Assembly: GCA_037903355.1 (NCBI GenBank)
Contig: JBAJFE010000014.1
Coordinates: 7,192,001-7,256,000 of the forward strand
Direction: 5' to 3'
Source of the DNA: Trichuris trichiura
Lineage: Eukaryota > Nematoda > Enoplea > Trichinellida > Trichuridae
DNA length: 64,000 nucleotides
Numbering within the stretch: the first letter of the stretch is position 1; each line of letters opens with the position of its first letter. Position numbers and translations under genes: made by a program. Shown piece after piece: positions 11,986 to 22,301 of this stretch. Below the pieces are notes generated by a model that was not told the DNA's origin, ran no database searches, and was given only the letters and a program-made list of their open reading frames with translations.

Positions 11986-12077
11986 TTCGGTGCAATGGCA
12001 AAGGACAAACCAGCAAAATACTAAACTGAACTTTTTCACTTATGCCTCTGCAAGATGTTGACACGCAAGTACTACCT

Positions 12078-12205
12078 GTTAAATGTTTTATTGGCGCAGT
12101 TTTCGGGAATCATAGGTTCCCGTTTTCAGCGTGTACTGAACTATTCGTTATGCGCTGTAGACGGGAACCGGTGATTCCCGAAAGCTTCGCCAATAAAACA
12201 CTTAA
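12078..12205. repeat. Hairpin with third hammerhead-like family
   Basis: Arms GTTTTATTGGCG and CGCCAATAAAAC bracket two facing copies of a hammerhead-like unit. Minus strand (about 12095-12130): CUGAAAA, C, GGGAA/UUCCC, GAAA. Plus strand (about 12152-12192): CUGUAGA, C, GGGAA/UUCCC, GAAA, then GCUUCGCC. The CUGANGA core is imperfect on both arms, but the stem-loop and GAAA are kept, with a stem sequence unlike the other families. Confidence 0.5.
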
Positions 12206-13309
12206 TGGGTAGTAATTCCGTAGCAAAATTATGATCTTCCACACACCCGTTAGGAGGAGTCTCATTTTGAATGCTATGCTTCCGCAGGCCTATGGTGACA
12301 ACGTCTACAGGGGGTACGGAACAATTCGCCGCCGCCAAGTCCCCGTGGCGAACTTTTTGACACTAATTCGCTGCGGCTGGTTCCGTTCTTCTCTATTTTT
12401 TGTTATGGCCGTTTCCATACGGCCCTGACGGTAAGTGAATGCGATTTTCAATTGGACTTGCTGCGCTGTTAAAAGGTACATTTTGCTTATGCCTAGTAGA
12501 AACAGGAGAAGAAAGACATAGTTGTTCTTGCTTGGGTCCTTGTGCTGCTGTGCATAAAAATTGCCCAGCATAAAGGGAGCAAGCCACTAAGGGACATCCG
12601 ATATGATTTGCAGTAGATGGACTAATTCATCCATTGCAGGCTGTCACATGTTCAGGACATCACCATCTCAGATTACATTAATTCACCTGGCATACTATTT
12701 GGGTACTGACACGAGTAACCAATCAATTTAAGCTTGCTTTAGGTTCTATCTTAGAACAAAAATACTGAATAGATGTTTACTTGCTTCAACCATTTTGAAT
12801 GCTTTTCGTTGTAACAGATGCAAAACCATTTAGGAGTTTTCCTTCAAGCATGTACTAAAACAAAATCAAGATGAAGATAACCGTATTGCAAACGGAAAGA
12901 AATTTAAATCAGGACAAAATTTTAAACTGTTTTTTGGCATACGCATTGTTATGCAATCTCTTATTTGTGGTTGAACACGGGACAACAGCAGTCCTGGAAA
13001 CTGAGAACAAAGCTTTTTTACCAAAGACTACCAGGCGTTATAAAACCAGAATGCTACATCATTATTAAAAACGTCCACTTTGGAACTGCAACTGTAATAA
13101 GTCGCATAGCTGCTCTTGCGACGCCTGGTTTTTAAAATAAATTTCATGATGAATCAAAACTTTATACCCCTCGTACGAACTTCCGTGACTGTCATACGAC
13201 ATTATTACAGGAAAGTTTCCTCTTCGCACAGGGCAAATGGAAATCTTGACAGACCAATTTCACTATCACAAGAGGCTGTTCACTAAAGCGACCGGAATGG
13301 AATATTGCT
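12206..13309. other. No gene seen
   Basis: Short overlapping frames without codon structure. No transposon ends recognised. Confidence 0.45.
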
Positions 13310-13411
13310 AACACTAAACGTTTTGAAAACGTGGTTTCTTGGTACGGGACAATATGTTTTCATGATGAAGAAATTTACTACGGATGTGTCCCGTTTGTAT
13401 TCTATATAAAG

Positions 13412-13455
13412 AGACTCCAGAGCTTTCGGGTCATTCGAGACCCATCATCAGCGCT
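13412..13455 (-). ncRNA. Hammerhead-like ribozyme motif, family B
   Basis: Minus strand: CUGAUGA (13451-13445), U, stem GGGUC/GACCC with loop UCGAAU, GAAA, then GCUCUGGAGUC. The usual CUCCGGAG palindrome has one change here. Confidence 0.6.
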
Positions 13456-13478
13456 CTTAAGTGATATTTACACTTAAG

Positions 13479-13522
13479 ACCGCTGATGATGGGTCTCGAA
13501 TGACCCGAAAGCTCCGGAGTCT
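13479..13522 (+). ncRNA. Hammerhead-like ribozyme motif, family B
   Basis: CUGAUGA (13483-13489), U, stem GGGUC/GACCC with loop UCGAAU, GAAA (13507-13510), G, then the self-complementary CUCCGGAG and GUC. All conserved core bases of a hammerhead are present, plus one extra pyrimidine before stem II and a short palindromic stem III that could pair between two molecules, as in dimeric hammerheads of Penelope elements and retrozymes. Confidence 0.65.
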
Positions 13523-13758
13523 CTTTATATAGAATACAAACGGGACACATCCATAATAAATTTCTTCATCATGAACACTAAACGTTTGAATAAAAATTAC
13601 TGTTACGTCTAAAACACACGAGAAGCGAGCAATAGTGAGTGCAAATTAAACAAGCACGCAGAAACTGCAGTCGTCATTCAAATGCACCATTTATAAGTCA
13701 GCTCGAAAAGAAGTAATAACCAAATATGCGATCGCTCCCTGAAGCAGGAAGTACAAAA

Positions 13759-14670
13759 TCACTCAGAACCTTCGTCACTGTGTGCACTTCGGCTATCAAC
13801 AGCTTCGATAGTAATAGAAGTATTCGCAGGGCTTCCCATTGCCGTTGGAGAACCCATCCCGTTGGGATAGTCCGCAGTCGAATCATTCAAGGATGATGAC
13901 CGACTTCTTCCCATGGACCAACTCAACGACTCTTGACGCTTCAATAATGCTTGACGACGCTTCATCCACGCACGCATTAATCGCCGACGTTCCGCATTCA
14001 CTACTTTTTCCTCAGTTTCCATAGGCAAATGGCGCTGATAATAAGCCTCATCTGAGGTGTCCTCATCACTCTAAAAAACATTCTTCCGTCAATTAATCAT
14101 GAAGGTGCCCCTACCTCATCCTCGTTTTCCATAGTTGGAGTCGGTTCTCTTTCTATCCTTAAACAAAAGAAATAATGCCATCCATTCTAGCACAATTGAT
14201 GAGTAACACTCTACCCTGGCACTTCAATATCCGCAGTATCAGTTCCGTGATCACATTTTTCAGATGGATAAAGAGGGTCTTCTAAGACGAAGTTCTCTAA
14301 CGGTCGCAAATCCTCGTTTCGTTGGCGATTACGAGAACGTCTCACTCGCTGCTCAGACCGCTCAATAGTTGCTTTTCTTCTTCCAGCGGCAGAAAGCCCC
14401 TTACGAGGTCTGATAAGAGTGCTTCGTCGTTTCGAATGCGCCTTTATCTGTCGGCGCTTAAGTTTGCTTGCCAGCCTTTTCTTCGCGTATTTTTCCGCCA
14501 GAGCTGCGTTACGAATATACAAACGATTTTTTCTTCGAGGCTGCATAATTGCTTCTTTCAAATCAGCATCCTGAACTTCATCTTCATCTGCGTACGTCTT
14601 TTCATTTTCCAATTGATCCTCCATTTCAAAAGGTGCTGACCCGTCGCTATCTTCTGACATCGATATCTCA
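13759..14670 (-). CDS. Basic nuclear protein with possible PEHE domain (KANSL1/MSL1-like), 5' partial
   Basis: Three exons join in phase on the minus strand: 14670-14215, 14157-14115 and 14070-13759, ending TGA. The product has an acidic start (M-S-E-D-S-D-G), a long Lys/Arg-rich middle likely to be nuclear, then E-N-F-V-L-E-D-P-L-Y-P, I-E-V-P-G-I-E-R-E-P-T-P, S-D-E-A-Y-Y-Q-R-H and an Arg-rich helix (A-E-R-R-R-L-M-R-A-W-M-K-R-R), followed by a Ser-rich tail. The order fits the PEHE domain that binds the MOF acetyltransferase in MSL1 and KANSL1, but the match is by eye and the diagnostic W-R after the P-G position is not clear. An acceptor-like TTTCTAG immediately precedes the first exon and the frame stays open to it, so more exons likely lie upstream. 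Confidence 0.6.
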
Positions 14671-14870
14671 CTAGAAATAAAACGATATTATCTTAAGATA
14701 TTTGGTAAGTGCGTCTACTTTCCAATCAAGCGATCCACATTTGAAAAAGGCGTATTAAGCCACTGAGTACGTATAACCTCTTCGATAGCTAAACATCACT
14801 AGGATTAGTGGGTGAGCATAGGTGCCTCAAAGACAGCACAGAAAAACAGCAGTTAAAGTTTTACCATTAA

Positions 14871-15062
14871 AGTTTTGCCATGGTCCTTCTGTTCGCGCCT
14901 CTGCACCTAGCATGTTCTTTGTGATGTCATGACTGTCGTGTATCACTGACTTCTGCCGCTCGACGTGCAAGACAGAATTGAAAGGGGCGCACATGTAACA
15001 TTTGCCGTATGTACATTTGCATCTAGAGCCGACCGAAATATTACCCCAAGGTCGCGTAAACC
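14871..15062 (-). CDS. Candidate upstream exon, Cys-rich
   Basis: An open stretch between a good acceptor (CATTTCTAG just above 15062) and a GTAAAAC donor encodes a segment with C-K-C-T-Y-G-K-C-Y-M-C-A-P-F. It could be an exon of the gene at 13759-14670 but the phase does not join cleanly to 14670. Not recognised; may be chance. Confidence 0.25.
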
Positions 15063-15580
15063 TAGAAATGAAATCGTTTGTTAATGCAGCCACGTTCCTC
15101 TGGGAATAAAACGTCGTAAAGAACAACGTATAAGCGTCGCAACAAAATGTTTGCCAAACCGTAGCACACTGCTTGCTGATTCCAACTGTTGAACTTATCA
15201 TTAATGATACCAATAACTAAGTGCAGATCATACTATGGTATTCGCAACCGACTTGGCTACAAGCAGTAACTAACAGCTCAGCGATTCCACTCTAAGTTCA
15301 GAGAACGATTATATTATAATGTCAAAGCGTTAAGCTTAAGACATTTTAGCAAACGTACAAAATAAGCTGTCAAGATATTTATTGGAATAAAATTTTCTAG
15401 AGCAGCGTACGGAAGTGCTTATGTTAGCAATGGCTACTTAATTGCTTACAACGCAGAGCGCATTAGTTAGGGCGCAATCCTCAGCATTCAAAGATAAAAC
15501 ATTGAAAACAATAAGAAGGTCGCCCAAACGCATATTAGGCGTGAGAAGTTCATGACACTTTTTGTTTGCCATACTTGAGT
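15063..15580. other. No gene seen
   Basis: No conserved frame or repeat could be supported between the candidate exon and the next Penelope hairpin. Confidence 0.4.
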
Positions 15581-15759
15581 ATACATAAGCTCAAAACTGG
15601 ATGCTTCTTAACGGGTCTGTGGCTTTTTATGATGGAGATTCTTTATTATGGCTTTGTCTTGCCCGTTGATAATTTCTGAAAAAAACTGAAGCAAATGACC
15701 TACCAACGAATGGATGAGCAGTTACCAAGGAAAATTCAGAACAAGAACTTAACAGTTTC

Positions 15760-15796
15760 GGAGCTTTCGGGACAACGTTGTCCCGTCGTCAGCAAT
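15760..15796 (-). ncRNA. Hammerhead-like ribozyme motif
   Basis: Minus strand: CUGACGA, C, stem GGGAC/GUCCC with loop AACGUU, GAAA, then GCUCCGAAAC. The stem sequence differs at two paired positions from the opposite arm, both changes preserving pairing. Confidence 0.6.
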
Positions 15797-15886
15797 GATG
15801 GTAATGTGATTGATTACCTTGTCCCGTCGTCAACGATGATGGTAATGTGATTACCATTACCATCATCAGCGTCGACATTACCATCA

Positions 15887-15925
15887 TCGCTGACGACGGA
15901 ACAAGGATGGTTCCGAAAGCTCCGA
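15887..15925 (+). ncRNA. Hammerhead-like ribozyme motif
   Basis: CUGACGA (15890-15896), C, stem GGAAC/GUUCC with loop AAGGAUG, GAAA, then GCUCCGAAAC. It is the partner arm of the motif at 15760-15796. Confidence 0.6.
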
Positions 15926-16099
15926 AACTGTTAAATTCTTGGTCTGAATTTCCCTTAATAACTGCTCATCTATTCGTTTGTAGGGCATTTGCTTCTGTTT
16001 TTTCAGAAATTACCAACTGGCAAGACAAAACCGTAATAAAAAAGATCTATCATGAAAATACATAAGCTCAAGTAACAACAGCGCTGGTTATTCAAAATA

Positions 16100-16803
16100 C
16101 AGTAAAACAACACTAATCCGGACGAGTCGGGGGGAGGGTAGTCCGGATTACGAGCAAATCTGGTTTACGGAGGAGGACTACAGGAGGTTACAGAAAAGCA
16201 GGTAATGCAATTTTAGACTTAGGTTCCTGACGTCCATAGCGCGATGTGAGTCACTGCAAGCGGGAATTTAGCTTACAAGAATGGCGGAGTTCCCTTTCCT
16301 AAACCCTGCTTATTAGCGACCTGCTCCTTTATTGTTTACAACCAAACAATTTTCCTGGCGATGTGCCCCAAAACCCAACTTTCCTATACTTTACGTGTCT
16401 TGCATAATGCGTTCACGTGTAACGCGAGGTTTTCTAAAAACTAATTTTCGCATTATATAAGAAAAGATTGCAGTTTTACACAACTGAAAAACACCAGATC
16501 TTTGATCCACATATCTGTTTATTTGGGGAAACTTAAGTCTCGAGGTGCCTTGCTGCGGTCAACTTATTGAACGAGATTGCTTCGGCAAAGCCGTGGCTAG
16601 TCGGCGCTTAGGCTAACGCATACCGAAAAGACCGTTGGCTGGTTGTTTGCTGCCCTTATAGCCGTTGCGGAGAAGTGAATGCCCGTTTCGCACAAGCAGT
16701 CTAATCATCTTTAACGTAAACGGTCTTTCTATTGTTCTCTTCCGCGAGTCCGGATTAGAAATGAATCCAGTTTATGGAGTTCTGGATTAGGGAGGTTTTA
16801 CTG
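16100..16803. mobile_element. Pogo-type MITE (about 0.7 kb)
   Basis: Ends CAGTAAAACAACACTAATCC and GGATTAGGGAGGTTTTACTG are inverted repeats flanked by TA on both sides (16098-16099, 16804-16805), the Tc1/mariner/pogo target. Repeated TCCGGATTA/TAATCCGGA words lie just inside both ends. No transposase frame is present. Confidence 0.75.
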
Positions 16804-16805
16804 TA

Positions 16806-17588
16806 TATGGTAACCGTTAATGTATGAAGATGAGTACTCTCACAGTGGGCCGTTGTCGTATAACTGTAAAAATAATTTAATCCCTTGTCACGAAACCAAA
16901 CTCTAGTTTCACTCAACTTAAATGACGGCTAGCAACTGATGAGAGCAGTTGAAGAGACGGGGCACAAAAGATAGCGGGTGGGCATTAGCTCGACAGTAAG
17001 GAACGATTACAATCAGCGTGCGCAGGTACGATGAGCAATAAGAGACGCTAAAGCGGCAGCCAGCATAGTAGATCCCTATCAATATGCAACCAAAAAAGGA
17101 TGTCGTAGCTTTCAAAAACTGTTTCTGTCTTCACTGATTGCTATTAAGGCACAGGCAAGTTGTTAACACGTGTAACGGTTTTACGAAAGGCAGAAAACGA
17201 ATCAAGGAGCTAATGCACAGCATCAGCCTTGACCAGTCACAGTAATCTACGCTTCATCCACCTCTACATCTTTCTCTCTGTTGAAGGACTGATTATGGCA
17301 GCTATAGAACGCCTCTAACTTATTTAGAGTCCGTTTTCCCTAACCTATTTGACGTGATGATGATTTCGTTGTACGGCGGAGTTCCCTTTCCTAAACCCAC
17401 GGCTGCACGGATAGCTCGCTGTCTTTTAAAATTGTTGGGATTGCCGATTGTGGAAGTTGAAACTTACGTACTACCCCATCACCATTATCACTTCGCCCCT
17501 GTCATGCAGTGCAATAACTTTGAGTTCTCCTGAAGCGTATTCACCACCCTCTTCTTCTCTTCATTCCTTTCAACAGAAGCAGAAGACA
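16806..17588. other. No gene seen
   Basis: No supported feature. A phrase GGCGGAGTTCCCTTTCCTAAACC occurs at about 16282 and again near 17376, a short dispersed repeat of unknown origin. Confidence 0.4.
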
Positions 17589-17596
17589 CTATAGGG

Positions 17597-18308
17597 CAGG
17601 GGTGGGAACGTCCGGTCCGAGAGATCATTTTCCGCCTACACGCTGGGGCAACCGCAAATGGATGCGAGATTCAGTGAAATGTGATTGTGGGAGCTTATTT
17701 TTCATAATGCGATAAACATATTGTATGTGGATCCTAGTAAGAACATAAATCTTGCGTAACAAGCAGGGAGCGTCAGGCTGGCTCGGAAGACGTTGCTGCT
17801 GGCGTTGCTGACAACTCTCTGTCGACAAACCGACATTGTTAGTCCTCGGTGACAAGCAGTAATCGCCACTACAGTGTGTAGGCGCGCGTAAATAGCGTGG
17901 ACCGTTGCTTTGTTCGAGTTAATGACTGTCCAGTTTGCTAGAACACCTTCGCTTTGTTTGCTCTCAGTAGTCACTGGCATCGTTCTCGGCCTCTCTTTCT
18001 ATCGTTCTCGTCGGTTTTCACCGGCCGCTTGTCCTTCACGTCTTCGAAGTACAAACAAGTTATTTCGTCCTCTGTAGTTGCGATTGTGTTCTTTACAACT
18101 GGGTTGCAGAATTGTCTCCAAATTCTGCTTTTTATCTCAGAGTTGCCTCACCAGGAAAAAGCAGTTCCAAGCATCCCATTAGGGGTGACTTAATAAACGT
18201 ACGTGCAAATAAAGCAGGCTGTTTTTCGTTTAAGTATGCTATACGGCCCGCGAACAGTCTTATATACGTCTAAACGGCCCGCGGCACCAAAAAGGTTCCC
18301 CGCCCCTG
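17597..18308. mobile_element. hAT MITE, copy 1
   Basis: Ends CAGGGGTGGGAACGT and AAGGTTCCCCGCCCCTG form short inverted repeats. The 8-bp flanks CTATAGGG at 17589-17596 and 18309-18316 are identical, the hAT hallmark. The interior holds no transposase. It is the inverted counterpart of the unit at 19269-19971. Confidence 0.85.
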
Positions 18309-18593
18309 CTATAGGGGATTCAGAGCTATCATGGAATTAAATGCTATTAACGTTCGTGATGGGGTACTGCCTCCCGAAAGCAAACGGTATTAGTGATAAA
18401 AAAAACTGATGCCTAACCAACAGCTGAATTGACAGTTATGAGTAAGGATGAGGACTTTTTGTGCCTATTGAAATCACTGGAACATTCAACATTCACTGGC
18501 CTTAAATATCAACAAGAACGTTTGTATGAGTATGAAAAGAAGACTGAACATGTGTACAAAGGTGGCACACGTGCTCTGAGAGCTCTGCTAAAG

Positions 18594-20262
18594 CAGTGTT
18601 TCCAAAGGGGGTGACGAAGGGCCCAGGGGACGATGCGCTGCTTAGCGGCGACTTGGGACCCCGGGGATGACAAAAAGCCAAAAGAGCGATGCAGTGTCTG
18701 GAACTGTCACAGTCTGCTTAAAAAGAACGCAATCATTTTTTGATGGAACAGTGGAGTGCTCTACAGGAAGTCGTGAGCGGAAGCTTATTACAGAAAAATC
18801 CTCATCCCTTAACCGTAAGCAGAGGCAATCGCGCAGAGACCATTACCATCGTACTACGCACTTGCATTTTGCCAGCCCATTTTACTGTCTTGGTCTTGGT
18901 CGTAGCTGTTTGGCTGAAGTCACCCCAACGTGGCCCGCTGCCAGAGAGAAAACGGATCATTACCTGGAAAACTACGGGCCAGCTGTCCAACCTGTGCCGC
19001 CGAAAATGACCTTAAAGGTTTACCGCTCAGTTGTGGGAGCGAAACAGAGGACCTAAAAAAATTAAATCCCCAGGGAACACTAACAGCGTCCGGTGTAGTT
19101 ATTTTCACGGTAAAGCATGTGGCCCAGGGGGCTTGAAATCGAGGAGGAGCGCAAATCGCAAAGGGGACGCTTTCGAGGTGGGAAGGCACATGCCCAAAGT
19201 GGGCCACCATGTTGAAGGACATATGAAGGTATAAGTCGTGGGTCAGCTATTATGCGTACTGCGAAAGACAAGGGTGGGGAAACTTTTTGGTGCCGCGGGC
19301 CGTTTAGACGTATATAAGACTGTTCGCGGGCCGTATAGCATACTTAAACGAAAAACAGCCTGCTTTATTTGCACGTACGTTTATTAAGTCACCCCTAATG
19401 GGATGTTTGGAACTGCTTTTCCTTGGTGAGGCAACTCCGAGCTAAAAAGCAGAATTTTGAAACAATTCTGCGACGCAGCTGTCAAGAAAATAATCGCAAC
19501 TACAGAGAACGAAATAACCTTTTTGTACTTCGAAGACGTAAAGGACAGGCGGCAGGCACAAACTGACGAGAACGATAGCAAGAGAAGGCGAGAACGATGC
19601 CAGTGACTACTGAGAGCAAACAAAGCGAAAGTGCTCTAGCAAGCTGGACAGTCATTAACTCGGACAAAGCAATGGTCCACGCTACTTACGCGCGCGCACA
19701 CACTATAGTGGCGCCTACTGCTTGTCACCGAGGACTAACAATATCGGTTTGTCGACAGAAAGCTGTCAGCAACGCAGTCTACCGAGCCAGCCTGACGCTC
19801 CCTGCTTGTTACGCAAGATTTATCCTCTTACTAGGATTCACATACAATACGTTTATCGCATTATAAAAAATGACCTCCTACAATCACGTTTCACTGAATC
19901 TCGCATCCATGTGCGGTTGCCCCAGCGCGTGGGCGGAAAATGGTCTCGCGGGCCGGACGTTCCCCACCCAGGCGTAAGATAAAGCTGCATTGCTATTAAT
20001 GCGCGTATTCAGTTTTGAGGCCGATTACCTCTCAACGCTCCACCATAACGACTATTCAGCGCTTGCGAAGTTGAATAATCAGAACTACCATACATGAAAC
20101 GCTTTCCGGAAAAACCTGCGCACTTATGTTCTCGTGCCTGAGTATTCCTCCGGGTCTACCGGATCAGCCAACAAGCGCGGTCGAAATTGACTAATCAGAA
20201 TAGCGGCTGATGAGAGCGTGGAGGGGAGGGGGTGATGGCGGGCAAACGGTTGGGAAACACTG
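18594..20262. mobile_element. Second hAT-type element carrying a nested MITE
   Basis: Ends CAGTGTTTCCAAAGGGGG and TTGGGAAACACTG are inverted; flanks TGCTAAAG (18586-18593) and CTCTAAAG (20263-20270) agree at 6 of 8 positions. The interior outside the nested MITE (19269-19971) has only broken frames in which no hAT transposase motif could be fixed. The boundaries are therefore supported better than the content. Confidence 0.5.
19269..19971. mobile_element. hAT MITE, copy 2 (inverted relative to copy 1)
   Basis: Start CAAGGGTGGGGAAAC, with the end reading CGTTCCCCACCCAG, and shared interior words in reverse order to copy 1 (for example ACGGCCCGCGAACAGTC and its complement). Flanks GCGAAAGA (19261-19268) and GCGTAAGA (19972-19979) match at 7 of 8 positions. 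Both copies keep a similar 89-92 codon open frame (19597-19866 and 17980-17702), but this is probably a shared-sequence effect. Confidence 0.75.
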
Positions 20263-20270
20263 CTCTAAAG

Positions 20271-21071
20271 TTTCTGTTTCTAATTAAACATTTCTGATAA
20301 TCTTTCTTGCTATTACTCATTTCTGCCTGCCATAAGCATTCATTTTGTAACTGTGTAAACTAATTGTTATCCGTCCTTGGTGAGGGGAAACGGCTTCTAC
20401 AAATGAAAAGAAACTCTGCCGTCCAATTATCGAGCAAGCAAACATGGTAGAATGGAAAAGCGCAAAGCACAATATCTACGAAACATAGGTAACAAATTCC
20501 ATCTTAATCTGTTCTACTAATCATGTGCCTGGCTGACCTGGAGCTCACAAGAGCAGGGCAGCATCTAAGACTTCAGCATGGCTGGTTGCTAGAGTAGGAA
20601 AAAAAATACCATTCCGAAGCAAACGCGCCGGTCTCAAACCCATCGTAAGTCGGCGCATTTCAAGTCGGGGACCCCTTCTATAGTGACAACTCGCAGTAGT
20701 TCTCTCCCTGATTGACTCAATGACAGCTACAACAAGGCACCCGTGTAATGACTGACAGCACATCAGGCATAGGTTGCATCAAGAAAGCATCAAGTTTTTG
20801 TTTCTATACTTCTTATACTACCTGGTATAATTCTTCGTACTTAGCAAAAGCGCTTCAATCTAAGTGTAAGCTTTCGCAAATCTCTCGCAGTATCTAACTC
20901 CTATATCTAAGCACAAGGGTTCTCGTTTAACGTAAGGACGCGTTCGGAGCCCGCGATGGCGGCTGCAATAAAACAGGGACTTCTAGAGCTATTCCAACGA
21001 GGGCTGCGCCAGCCGTTATCATAAGACAGTAGCAAAATAAAAATACGTTTTATTCGGCTCTATTTTCAGTA
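20271..21071. other. No gene seen
   Basis: No supported gene. Nothing resembling a transposon end was seen until the Tigger terminus at 21072. Confidence 0.4.
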
Positions 21072-22239
21072 TAGTCAGCCCTCATTATCCGCGTTTAATT
21101 CGTCAGGGCGTTACACCGCGTTATACAGGATATCCTATGAAAAAGGCAAAATAGCTTACATTCTAGCCGCGTATCTCGTTCTGCCCCGTTGAATTCCTTC
21201 CGGAACGGTTATCATACCTAGTGATCCTTCGAAGCTTGGTACTACGGAATCTAGCTACGAGATAATGACATCAATGAGACTGCGCTTGTCCAATGGGCTT
21301 AGCCATTAGAGTCTAGGCCGTTAGATACAAAAAAGGACGAAAGTAAAATGCTCTTTCTCTAACACCTGGGAATCGCCTTGCCTTAATGAGCTAAGCGATG
21401 TACTAGTTCGCGGAATGGGTACAGAACAGGGGATACATAAAATAAATAAGCCCACTTAAGCAGAAATAGTGAACATCGCATAGAAGACATCCACAAAAAA
21501 CAAAACGTCAACGGCAGAAACGTTTGGGGCATCAGGAACCAGACAATTTAACCACTTTCTGTAGGTGGGCTCAGATCCCCTGGAGACCGGGCAGCTTTAG
21601 CTAGGGTTTCTTGAACTTGTTCGCAGCGAAACTTCTCGCCTTAAAATGTTAGGCTCCGCAGCTGCCGGAGCTTTATTTAAAAACGTTGTTACAGGGAACC
21701 ATGTCCACCTTTTCTTCGCTTCATCGAATAAATCTTGTAGCGGCTTTAACGAAACCGTTATTCCTCGTGTAACCGTGATGCTACGTTCCGTGGTTGGATT
21801 GTAATCACCAATCATATCCTTTAGGACCTGCACCTGCCAGAAAATACTGGCAAGCTTTTTCAGCGCCCAAACCGAGGGTGTTTGAGGTCACGTATCTTCC
21901 ATAAAGTCGTCGCTGCCCGTAGGTGATTGCATGAGTTCCTCAGGTTCCTCGTTGGCGAACTGTTCTCCACAATCTTCTACGTGCTCCCTGACATCGTCTT
22001 CTATCATGTCGGAGAAACCCTCACCTCCCATCTCGTTGTCAAAATTCACTATGTCCATGACCTCCTCATCGATGGCATCTAACGCCTCGCATTCACTGAC
22101 TGCGTCTCTCCAAAACGCTTCCAGCAACCACCGACTGTTCTAGGTTTTATCTCGTGTATTGACGTTTAAAAGATGACGTCACTATTTCACGCCGGACAAA
22201 CCGCTTTGTATAGAATCTGCGGATAACGAGGGCCGTCTG
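21072..22239 (-). mobile_element. Internally deleted Tigger element
   Basis: Ends TAGTCAGCCCTCATTATCCGC and GCGGATAACGAGGGCCGTCTG match the termini of the 2.6-kb Tigger at 60654-63288. Only the C-terminal part of the transposase remains, read on the minus strand at 22127-21597 (acidic segment with S-D-M-I-E-D-D-V-R-E-H-V-E-D-C-G, then A-P-A-A-A-E-P-N-I-L-R-R-E-V), joined directly to the 5' untranslated end. The DNA-binding and DDE parts are deleted, so it can only move with help. Confidence 0.8.
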
Positions 22240-22301
22240 TATTTCCGAGTAGCTGAAGTAGTAATGATATTACGGGCTAGCAATATAGCCCACCTTCGTG
22301 C

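Larger units (their letters stand above)
13324..13573. mobile_element. Penelope-like double-tail hairpin, family B
   Basis: Inverted arms of about 90 bp meet near 13465 in a CTTAAGTG/CACTTAAG palindrome. The left arm, read on the minus strand, runs through codons M-K-T-Y-C-P-V-P-R-N-H-V-F-K; the right arm stops at ATGAA. Direct repeats AACACTAAACGTTT at 13310-13323 and 13574-13587 form a perfect 14-bp target-site duplication. Family B differs from family A in lacking the GGATGGATGAGC block but keeps the same architecture. Confidence 0.85.
15595..16057. mobile_element. Penelope-like double-tail hairpin 5
   Basis: Two family A tails face each other. The centre (15800-15885) is a tangle of ATTACCATCATC repeats that themselves pair. 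The left arm, read on the minus strand, extends into codons (M to I)-K-S-H-R-P-V-K-K-H-P-V-L; the right arm stops at ATGAAA. Direct repeats ATACATAAGCTCAA at 15581-15594 and 16058-16071 give a perfect 14-bp target-site duplication. Confidence 0.85.

Noticed and set aside
18667..19056. 129-codon open frame as a gene
   Set aside because: It sits inside a hAT-type element, overlaps other frames of similar length and has no recognisable domain.
17702..19866. Conserved 89-92 codon frames in the two hAT MITEs as a small gene
   Set aside because: The frames lie in similar DNA on opposite strands, have no family features, and the differences show no clear preference for silent sites.
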